Source of the DNA: Tubulanus polymorphus
Taxonomy: Eukaryota > Nemertea > Palaeonemertea > Tubulaniformes > Tubulanidae
Direction: 5' to 3'
Length of the DNA stretch: 64,000 nucleotides
Assembly (NCBI RefSeq): GCF_964204645.1
Contig: NC_134030.1
Span: 13,420,447 to 13,484,446 of the forward strand
Position 1 is the stretch's first letter. Every line of letters begins with the position of its first letter. The notes under the pieces are model-generated. The model made no database searches and had not been told where the DNA came from. It was given only the letters and a program-made list of their open reading frames with translations. Positions 48,601 through 60,600 of the stretch are shown piece by piece. The position numbers were made by a program, and so were the translations under genes.

Positions 48601-51600
48601 TGTACGTACATAAAATGTTGATGTGAATGTTTGAAGATTCACTCTTTCCGCTAGTTAGTCGGACCAACTTTGCTATAGTCTTGATTAAAAATTCAAATCC
48701 AAACTCTTCTGAAACTTTCTTACTCATGTTTTATACAACGTTAGTCGTTATTTGGCAGGGTTCGTTTGCGGGCCTTGAAATCCTTGGATACTCTCGAATG
48801 ATCAAAAGGAAAATCCTGGTGATAACAAAAAGAAAATGGCTGACATTTCACATTTCATGAACTAATTTCTAGGATTTCTTGACACAATATATTCCAATGC
48901 AAATAGGAATGATTGAAAAATATCTTTGCAGTTCAGATCACAAGGTATAGATGCAGATAGATGTGTTGTCATAGGCTACAGTGGTGTTTTCATGCAAGCC
49001 CATAGTGCTGCCGACAATTCAATTCATTCTTTATTGACAATAAAAATTTCACAAAAAATTCTTTTAATTTTCTTTTACTTTCATTGGTTAGTGGCCATTT
49101 GAAAACACACCTGCCAACCGTTACGTTTTTGCCGTATTCCGTTCGGGTGCTACCCGCGGTAATACGGCGTTACTGGCACAGGCAATGGAATACGCTTTTT
49201 TCCGATATCGTTCCGATGTTACGCGAATGAGCAAATAAATACGGCCTCAATAAAAATCTCCCTATATTATGTCAATAAAGGTAATTTTGCAGTACATAAT
49301 CGGTATTTTAATGGTTTATTAACATTTATTACGGGGAAATTTGGTTTTTATTTGAGTAATTGTCACGAAGTTTCCATACAGCCGGGAACCAGTTTAGCAA
49401 ATTTTCGGTTACAACGAGTAATACCGGGAACCAGTCTAGCGAATTTTCGGTTACAACGAGTAATTTTCATCGCTCAAATTGTCATGAATGTTGCAAATGG
49501 CGGATGAAGTTCACGACGTTTTGTCAAATCTGGAAAATTCGGAGGGTTCTCCGTCTTCTTCGGAGTCGGAATCTGAAACTGATACTGCGGTAACAGGCAG
49601 TAGAAAAGGTATGATTAAGAAATATCGGAAACAGAAGTATAAAAATCGTACAGCGCACATCAATATCCATGTTTCATAGCATCGAAATTAAGTAAATATC
49701 ATGCAAGATGTACGATATGTCAAATCGATATAGTGATCTCACATGGCGGATTAAATGATATTTCACGTCATTATGAAAGAAAAGGACATAAGGATAAAGC
49801 GAAACTCTCTGAAATTTCACATTTTTTTTAGAACTAATAACACAACAAACCCTGGCCTATCTGTTATAAAATCTGAAGTTCTGTTTGTTCACTTCCTGGT
49901 TGAGCATAATCTATCATTCAGCACTGCTGATCATGCTGCTAAACTGTTCAAAAAAATGTTCTCATCAAAATCTGTGGTTGATGATTTTAAATGTGGGAGA
50001 ACAAAGGCAACCTATGGAAACTGCTGTTTCAAGTTTAATTTCATAATAAATGCATTTTTTAAAATTAATTTCTTTAGTAGTTTTAATATTCTATATTCTG
50101 ATTTTAATCCGAAAATTCGTTACTGGCCATATTGAAAATGTTACTGGCAAAGGTCACATCAAGTCTAGTGGGTCAATGGCAAAATCTAAAAAATTCTGGC
50201 AAATTTGAAAAATGTTTCTATCTTGAAAAATTCAATGTTGGCAGGTCTGTGAAAAATCTCTGTATGAACATTTTTATTTTTCAGTTTTAATATCTAATAA
50301 AACTTAAACCGCTTTTCTGTAAAATAAATTCTGAATTGAATTGAAGACTGGTTACCTGTCTCTTCAAAGAACCAGGGGGCGGTAGTCTATGGTGGCAATA
50401 AACTTAATCGGATGATCGTAGTGGATTGTCATTTGAAGGAAATGCAACTTATTCTTGCTTAATGTCTTTATTATTTTAAAAAGAAAAATCGTGGCTCCTA
50501 TCTATTTTCGTGTTCGCTTCTCTTCACTTGAAGTCACTCAAGTTAGTCACGTTTTTTCTTTCAGCTGTAAATTTTTCTATGCAAAATCATTTCAACACAA
50601 TCCCATAAGTAATCTAGCCATTATCAACATGATGATAGATTCCGTTAAGACACTACAATATACAAATAACAACTATCCAAAAGCTTGCACTAACTTGGTC
50701 CATGTCTACAATAAAACCATTCCGATTCCCACATTGTGTTACATTTCATGCAACGATGTAAGACAACACCGATCTCTTAGCTCTTTATTAAGTAATCAGT
50801 TCAAAGTTCGATTAACTCTACTACAGAAATACAAAACCACCAAGCCAGCTTCCAGTACAACCATGTCAGCAAGCCCATCTTTAGAATTTCTTTCTTGTTA
50901 AATATCTTATCTATTTCATCATACTGTATTATTGGTGTGGTGTCAAAATTTTTTTCACAGAACTCCGATAAGGTATTTTACGTGTTTGTATTCACAGCAA
51001 TTGCGCTAATGCATATTTTGTTCCAAGATTGGTTTTGTGTCCATATCTGTTGTATAGAAAAGCTTTAATCACGAAGCGTGTTGATTAAACCAGGTGAAAA
51101 TAGCTGGAACAAATCTATAATGACAAACGCGGCGGTCAGCATCAACATCTTGGACACACTGGTCAGCTGACTGAATCGCCGAAGGTAACCTTCAAGTGCC
51201 TACCCAGGCCCGGGCCGTGCTTAAACCCCTAAAATTATGCCCTTCAGAGTCAGTATGAAAAATTTTGGGTCAATTTTCATGTATGTATTTTTGGAAAATG
51301 AAAAGCAATTCATTCTCAAGTGATTCATCCCGCCACTTAATATTTAGAATCTGTCCTTTATTCAATAGGAAATGTGCCCCTTTTTAACGTGATAAGGTGT
51401 TATTTTTCTTGAAATAGAACTTCCCCTCAAAACAGTTTGACCCAGAAACACTTGTCGATTTCACCAATGATTTCGCCTGGAATATTGTCCCCAGACACAC
51501 GTGCAGCAGTCAATTCCAGGGGCACATGGCTCATGGGGTTTCAGTGATAAAATTCAGGATTTAAGGATCTACTTACGACCGCCGATTTTTTACGGTACTG

Positions 51601-54600
51601 GTATGTTAGCTTCTGCGGCCCTTCATTGGAAGAGGTTTTCAAGACTTTCAATTTTTAGCCATCCTTTGATCGGTAATATCATATGAATTTTATTTAAATA
51701 TTCTTCATATAGTAAAAAATATTTCTTCAAAATATGAAGCAGTTTCCCTATCTACCTGTACCCTAGGTATTTTTTGGATATTCACTGTAAACAAATGTAT
51801 ATTTTTTGCCTTTTTTTACTTGAGAAAGATAAAATACATTATAGAATAGAACTTTGAAGACACAAATCAAAAAGATTTTTCACTCTAAGCAACACCCTTG
51901 CTCCAAACAAGCTCCAGTTTTTAAGGTAAACCAGACCATGCCCACAGGCAATTTATTTTATCCTTTCTGTTGCAGGCGTAAAATGGCACGTCCACCAAGC
52001 GCCAGACCTGCACCTCCAAAACTAAAAAAGCAGAACGAACCGATCTCACAGGACCCAGATGTGAGGTAAGCAATATCAAACAGGTTTTGAAATTAATGTA
52101 TGTAGATTAATGAGACGAGAAGATACACAATATCCGTGTAAGATGATAACGAGAGAAATCCCACAATAAATTCAGCCAAAAACGAGAAACTTGAGTAGAA
52201 GAGAATATATATTTCGGCAACGTTTTGGCTAAAGCCTATTAGCCATCATCAGGCGTACTGGTACACCTGGTACGCCTGATGATGGCTAATAGTCTTAAGC
52301 CGAAACGTTGCGCAAATATATATACTCTTCTACTCAAGTTTCTCGTTTTTGGCTGAATTATTGTGGGATTTCTCTCGTTATGTAGATTAAGTTATCTCGC
52401 AGTTACCACTTCCTTAAATTTGGCCCTTTTGTGGGAGGAAAGGGAGTTGTAGGTTTTAAAATTGATATCCCAATACAGTGAAATTGGCTTGCAAAGTTTA
52501 AAGGATTGTTGGTCATGAGTAATTGTTTTTCTCAACAGCTTTAGCTGTTTGTAAACAAGAATAGTAACATAGTAGCGCCGCCCCCTATTAAAATGTTCAA
52601 TCTACACTAAGAATTATGGAATCCTTTGAACTTTGCTCCTGATCATTCATTTGATTATCAGTATACATGTATAATATGATCAATGGTGACTCTCCTTTCG
52701 TGTGTATCAATTGCTGAAAAAAATAAGAAATACTGATAAGATGTTGTACAATACAGAGAGCCATGATGTCATCAGCTGTATTTCTTTGACTGAGTTGATT
52801 TTGGAGTCGGCCGGCATCCACTATGCCTATTTGCAATATTAAAGGGCAAATGCTGTCAAAATTGAACTTTCTGCGATTTATATACCAGAGGAAACTTTAG
52901 TATATATATAACGACCTGAGATCTGACTTATCGAAAAAAATATCTCTTATTAGCGGTCAATCAGTCATTTAGTTACCCTTCATTCCATGCGTATAGTTCA
53001 CATACAACCCGCGGTTGCGCTATTTATGATGTTAACTATGACAATCATTACAAGCCCGTGTAGCTAGAATGCGTAGCCTATGTATAATCAATGAAATACA
53101 CATCATTTGTTCATCGTATTCACAGACCTACAGCGCTACTCACTTATATACGATTATCACGTCATACAGAACGGTAGCAACACTAATGATAAAGAGTTTA
53201 TTTATTCAAATCACTCCTAAAACGATAAAATGTCGCATGAAATCTCTAGTGAAATGATTGGAAGCCGAGCATTTTGTCAGAGATGACGTCAGAAACACGC
53301 ACCTGCTTACATAAACAATAACAGTGAGCACGTGCTGAAATTGCCTATTTAAAAGTCATATTTCTCAGTGATGAGAACATCATGTATCAATTTTATAACA
53401 TTATTGTTAAATCAGCTATTTGTTTCTTAAACATAAATGAAAATGAATGTATAGATAGTTAATTTTTAGGCCAGCCATAGGCTGAGCCTGTTACTATACA
53501 AATGGAACGAATTTAAATGACATGGTTTCCAAAGCAAAGGCTCTTTTACTGTGCAACTGAGCATATATTCATACAAATCATTCATTAAAGCATTATCCAT
53601 TCTCTAAACTCTACATAGTTGAATTTTGAAAGAGGGCCTCGTTGAAATTTATATGAGCTTTTTCGCGAATATCTGATCACAAAAATACTGGTTTTGAAAA
53701 GCAAATCACCAAAGACTCCTCTATGATTAGCTTAGCTGCAGAAATCAGCAGGTGTTCACGTGAACCCGCGGTATTGTCTTCCGTTTTTACTTCCGGGTTT
53801 TATTTTAAGATCTAAAATTGTATTTCAAGATTGATTTCTGTGAAAGCTTTAGTTGCTTTGGTTTTTGGGAGGAATATTTTTATTAGCACTACAGAAAATA
53901 TCATTGACCATTGTGCAAAGTCCGGGAAGAATAGCTTTTTCTCAAATCGGATAGATGACCTTGATATGCTAATTAGCCATGTGCTCAAACTACAAATTCA
54001 ATCAAATTTTATTCCGCAAAAATATATCAAATCCAATTCAATTTTACTTTATTGAACAAATAAAAACATCAAATCCGATTCAATTCTGTTTTATTGAGCA
54101 AATTTCAGAAAGTTCAATTCTATTCCGCATTAAAATCAATAAGACCAAGGGAAAAGATTTATCTGAGGTATTTGTTCCTGCCAGATCCAGTCGCTGTCTG
54201 TGCTACTTTTGTATTCTACGATTGTATTGTGTAAATTATTAGGTATTGACTCTTTTACAAATTTAACCCACAGAATGCATCATCATTTGCACTTTTATGA
54301 AAAGCTGACAGGCTGGCCAGAGTGCCACTTGGGGCTCTTGTTATTCTTATTTTATCTGAGATTGGATTTAAGAATTTTCATTTCAAATGGTTCATTTCTC
54401 ATATCAGTAATAAAACTATTTTTAGCTCTTCTAATAATTTCTTCTACTAATTCATCTACATTATATTAACCTGTCCTTAACCAGATCGGGTTCCAGAGCT
54501 CAAAATCTTTTCTATAAATCATGAATTGTCCATGATCAATAGTAATTCGATATACTCTGAAAAGTATAATATAAACTAATATTAACTTATTTAATATCAA

Positions 54601-57600
54601 TACAATTACTTAATTCTCTATTCTGTATTAATAAACTGTGTGATTTCTGATTTCTAAATTTTTGACTATCAATTTATATTATATATTCATGTAATTCATC
54701 CATTCATGATGAATGAATATTTTCTATACATATATTTATATTTTCTATAATATTACATATTTTCTATTCTAAATCTATAAAATGATGATTTTGGCGAACT
54801 TTAGGTTTGCCTATGCAAACGGTCTGATGAAGCAGTTTTCATTGAAAATGAATAGAGTACCGGTGTGTCAACAAGGCACAAACATTGGCTATTGAACCAA
54901 TAGCATTGATTTTTGGTGTCATGGTTTGGCTTAATGAGTTCTTAAGCCCACAAAAATTTCATAGTGATCGAGTTATTTTTAGGGGACTTATTCTTGAAAA
55001 ACACGCAAAAACCCAGATTTTTAGCACTAAGTCATGGCACGTTTTTACATATGACAATTTGCATGCCTGGAATTGAAATATATAAAAGTTCAATCCTTCC
55101 TGGAAGTGTCGCCGTTTTTAGTTCGACTGATCTCAATGTACTTTTCAACCTACAGGCCTTAAGTCCAGTGGGCTATTGCGTTCACTTTTCGTTGGTCGTC
55201 CGTCGTAGCGTCCGTCCGTCCGTCCGTCTGTAGATGGAATCCAGTTATTTTAGGAAGTTTTGAAGACGCTTCAAGGTAATGTCTTGATATTTGGTTCAAA
55301 TATGTATCTACCCTAGACACATCTTCAGCCCAAAAACTGGCCCTGTCAGATTCAAGATGGCTGACTGGCAGCCATTGTTGTTCGCCAAATTCAGCACTTT
55401 TTACACATTTTTTAACTTTTTGAGGGAAATTTTGATGACGCTTACGGTAAATCAATTAACTTGATCTTTCGTATGATTTTTGAATCCCCTAAGGGCCTAT
55501 CACCTCAAGAAAAATTGGGTCGATCGGACTCAAGATGGCCGTCCTATGACCTTTTTAATACTCAAAAATGTAAATTATGGCCCGAATTCTGAGTCCTGTA
55601 GTTTCCTACTGGTTGGCCATTTCTCATTGCAATTTGTGATGGGTATTCTTTGAAAATGGATCTTTTATACCTGAGACAGGTATTTTTGATCAGGCAATTA
55701 TGACGTAATTGGCGGCCATCTTGGTGTCATCAGCACTCATTCGTAGGTGGAAAAAGGTTTTCCCACATTATATTGATACTTAAGCATATTTTGTTACCAC
55801 AATCAATGGGGTTCATTTCGATTTAACTAATTTTCCATCATCTGATTGCTCTAGAAATGGAAATTTCTCATCGGCATCGATTTTATCTGCATCTTGACCG
55901 TTGTAAGGACATTTCACTTCGATTATCCTGGAAGCATCGTTAACTCCATCAGGTGTTGCACCTAGAATTGGAATGTCCGGTCTAATATAAATCCCACAGG
56001 ATCGGACGTGAACATTGCAGCACTTCTCAAATTCTTTTATGGCTGTTGATTCAAATTGTTTGCCGTGAATAGTTGCCGCAGTTTCAAAACTCCAGGTTAA
56101 AGAAATCAAACTTTTGCTAAGTTTTTGCTTATCATGCCTTTCCGTAATTTTGTAAATTTCCGAATCTTGATGCGGTAATACGCCATTGACGGAGTTCAAA
56201 CCATGTCGAACATTCACTCTGTTCCCTAGTGTCCATTTCCATAGCTACGGCTTGTTCGCTTGTAACCTAAGATTAGAAAATTAGATTTTGTCATACAAAT
56301 ATTTACTACAATATACCTCATTAAAAAAGTATTTTTTCCTGGAACTTCTAAAAATATGTATATATTTTTAGATGTTCTTTTACCCATTACTCGGTGAAAG
56401 GTCTCTCTAAGTAATCGTGGTCATGTAGAGCAGCTCCCATGTCCGCTGAATCGAATAAATATATCATGGGGAGATCTTTCGATGTCTTATTACAGTAGTT
56501 CATTACCAAACCACGTACATGATCTGGATATCCAGGTCTCTTTCTAAATTCTAGTGGTCGTGGGTCGTCTAAATTTGCTGCTCTGTTGCAGGGCAAGTCT
56601 TCTGCCTTTTTTGGAGTACCGCTACCTAAAATGATAAAAAGTTTTGTAAGATTGAAGGATAATATATCTAGCCTGTTCAGTCAACCATCGTTTACATTGG
56701 TGATTAAGGATTATAGAGTATGACATGGCCATCTGACTCCTGAACTAATTCATAACAAAAATGTAAACAAAGGTTTAGTAATTACATACCTTCATGTTAC
56801 TTTCTGGGACAATGGAAAGACTGCAAAGTTTCTGTGCATGATTTTCCAACCTGAAGTTTTCCATCTTGGGAAAAAGTGGCAATCATCAACAGCACAGTCC
56901 TAATGTGTTTACATGTCAAATGCGGACCATTTCCTGCAGGGCATTCACAGTCACTGTTTAAAATCTCACCATTAGATCTCACTTTAAACTTGTAAGAATA
57001 TGAAACCTAAAAAAAAATGGGAAAACATTTGCTTGATAAGTTTAATACATGGTCTTCATTTTTCATTCAATTTTTGTAGGCTTACAGCCTTTATTTTACA
57101 CTGAATTAGAAATAATAACTTTTTTCTTCATTGCCGCTCTGACGATTCCAGTGAAAAAGCATATGTTCGCTGTTTTTAAAAAGCTGCAGCATCTATACGG
57201 TTTGAATCTAAAAGCTGTCTGGCTTTCTCCATTGCTTTGGAGTCCTTTGACATCTCTTTATCCGTGGCCATTCGAAATTTAAAGTACCCTCTGATGTGAT
57301 CTTCTGTGATGCTTGGGAGTATTGCCTCGATGTTGTGGGCATAGTTGTCCAAATCCTGTTACATCATCTGGCCATTCTGGTAAAAGTTCTCTGGTGATGC
57401 TGTCATTTTGAAAATAACTATTTCTGTCATAAGCCTCTAACCTGAAAAGAACATCAAATATCTTTAGTTTGTAAGCTTCATCTATTAGACTAGATAGTGC
57501 TGCCACCACAAATATCAATGCTCCCTTCTAGGATTTACAGGAAATATGTTAATGAACGGTAGCCGGGATGTTTGAAGAAGTGAATAACATGTGTGTCTTA

Positions 57601-60600
57601 ATTACCCGGTAGCCTAGTTGCATTAAAAGTCGAATATGCATCAAAAGCTAATTGAACGATTAAATAGATACGGTTACCTTTCTACTAGATCTGCTTTTCT
57701 GCCTGAAGTTTTGGCACCCCTCTTGGATAGTTCAATTTTTAATTCGTTAACTTTCAGGCAATCATACTTGAACGCCATTGTTTTTGCTAATGAATACCGG
57801 TTGATACTCGCGCGCCACCTGTCCTCCGACGCGGAGAGCCCCATCGCAAAGTAGCTCATGACATGTTCTATGATTGCGATGAGTTTAAAGCCTATCAGTT
57901 TTTGTATATCGCCACCAGGGGGCGTTGAACAATACAATAACTTAGTATTTCTATATTATTTTCGTTTCTATGCATATTTTGCTACCACAATTAATTGGAA
58001 AGTTGTAGCCCATGACATGGTCTATGATTGTGGTAAGTTTCAAGGACATAGATTATTCTATATGGTCACTAGGGGGTGTTTGAATAGTAGAATAACTTAG
58101 TATTTCCTTATTATATTGGTACCTAGGCATATTTTGTTACCATGATCAATTTCAAAGTTGTAGCTCATGACATGTTCTATGATGATGGTGAGTGTCAATG
58201 TCATTGGGCTTCGCATATGGTCACCAGGGGGTGTTGAATAGTAGAAAAACTTAGTATTTCCATATCATATTGGTACCTAGGCATATTTTGTTATCAGAAT
58301 CAATTACAAATTTGTAGCTGCTGACATGTGCTATGATTGTGGTGAGTTTCAAGGTCATTAGATTTTTTCAAGGTCATTGGATGGGGCATTGAATATTGAA
58401 ATTGTTAGATTGTTGAGCATCTGAAACCATTTCCCAAGTGGGCATGGTGTCCCTGGACCCCTAGTTTCATATTGTGAAAATATTTTTTTGAAAATATAAA
58501 ATAGTTTCCCTGCCGCCCCTACCTGTACCCTACAAAATTTTGGATGTCGACCATAAACAAATGTTTATCTTTGGTCTTATTTGACTACAAAATAATTCTT
58601 TAAGAAAGATGAAATACAATATAGATTTCTAGAACTTTGAAGTCACGAATTAAAAAGATTTTTCAAGCAATGCCCTTACTCCATACAACCTCTTGCTTTC
58701 AAGGTAAACCACACTTTGCCCATGGACAATTTATTTTGACATTTTGTGGATGGATGTATTCTGACTAGTGACATTGCGGTCAATCTAATACTGCTTCGCT
58801 AGTACATTTGTATATACGCGCGTCAGCAGTCAGCCGCGTGTGTGAATATAGGTTACAGTATATGGCTGTGTGTGTTGGTAATCACCTGAGCAAGTGTATA
58901 TAGCACAGTTACTCGGCAATGATAGTATACACATTACTCTCACACATCCGCAGGGGCATATTTTGTCAGCCTCATACATCTGCTTCCAAATTAATTTATA
59001 TTTAGTATAATATTTTTTACAATATATGCACTCAATGATTTAATGGTGAGCCACAGGGCCATTGGACCTTTATTTTCATCTTTTCCTTGATATCAAATGA
59101 AATTTATCTTAAAACCTGATCTTAAATCTTCAATATCTTCACTTAATATTCTATAAAATCTGTCTAGTATTAAAATGTTCTAAATTTATGTTTTACTTTG
59201 GCCTTGCTAAAAGCTTAAATTGTTTTTGTTTTGCAATTGTTTGTTGTTTCCATTCATTTACTTAACAAAATCTTTACTGAAATTGTACTAACAATTATTC
59301 AATTTAATCAACACACGTCATTTGCTGAAAATAAGTTTAATACGGGATATCGACAAATTCAAGTTCTGGAATTTCTCGTTTGATGGCGCTAGTCAGAACG
59401 GGAAATTGGAACCTAAATTCATTTGCAATAAAAATGAACTAACTTCAAGTTTTTAGTTAGCGATATTTTACTGACTATACATCGTCACGCATAATCCTTT
59501 AAGTATGATATCCTGACAATGTGTTGAATTTGATGAAAGCTCACTTATAATGCTGAATATCTCAAAAAATGTAAAAAAAATTACCAAAAAATCACAAATT
59601 TAGCGATGACGCTAGAAGCAGCTAACGGAAGTAAAGACTGGTGCCGGGTGACATCATTCTGTCGTTAAGTTCAAGACTCTAAGGGAATTTGTTGCAGGCT
59701 ACACTGATAAATGAGAAATAATATTATGAAATGAAATTAATTTTAGAAGGACTACACTCATAGATTCATAAAAAAAATATGAAAAGTACCAGGACTCGAA
59801 CCAACAATCGAAATCGTGCCGTCAAGTGCTGCCTTCATGTGATACCTGGCAACCAGTCTGGCAAAATGTTTTTTGATAATTTTAGGACATTTATAGTGAT
59901 TTTTAACCTTTTCAGTGAGGTTTCCTCGTATCCAACGTAGCGGTAGGATATCATATTTAAAGGATTACGCGTGATGATGTATATACTAAGTTAAATATCA
60001 CTCATTGAAAACATGAAGCAATATTACATGTTATATTGACTGACATTACAGTAATCAAAATGTGTCATGACCAGGAAAATTGTTAGAAAAAGATCAAAGC
60101 ATACTGAAATTAAGAACCTACTGTTCTATCATGTGTGAATGGACAACTGTCTGAGACTTTTGACTAACTTAGACAAAAACTAAACCATTTTCTGATTTCA
60201 TATTCATCCAATCATTGGACTTGGACTAAAATAAAATATCAATCAAGCGAGAGATTTTAATTGCAAATGAACTAGAACATAGCGGATTTAGGTTCCAATT
60301 TCCGGTTCTAACAAGCGCCATCAAACGAGTAATTCAAGAATTTGAATTTGTCGATATCCCGTATCACGCACATATAAACACTAATCGCCATACTTCGCAA
60401 TTCATGATTAAATCAACACAAGCCTTTCACTTGAGAAATATATAGATACCTTTATTTACGCAATAGTGTGAATAAGTAACATCACCAATTTATAAAATAA
60501 AGGACACAGGGTATTAGTCACAGGGCACGACTGGATTTTGGCTTTCATACCCTACCATGCAGGGGCGGTTCTAGGATTTTTCAAAGGGGGGTGGCTGGCA

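Larger units (their letters stand above)
49106..50252 (+). mobile_element. DNA transposon remnant with BED-type finger
   Basis: Short inverted ends acacctgccaac and gttggcaggtctgt bound about 1.15 kb. Inside lie a 43-bp tandem duplication (49382-49466) and the decayed front of a transposase-like gene on the + strand. Target duplication was not resolved, so the superfamily is a guess (hAT-like). Confidence 0.6.

Noticed and set aside
55813-56217. YqaJ domain taken as viral or prophage DNA
   Set aside because: The exon has spliceosomal borders and sits with SAP and SWIM exons, so it is a eukaryotic gene fragment rather than a viral insertion.
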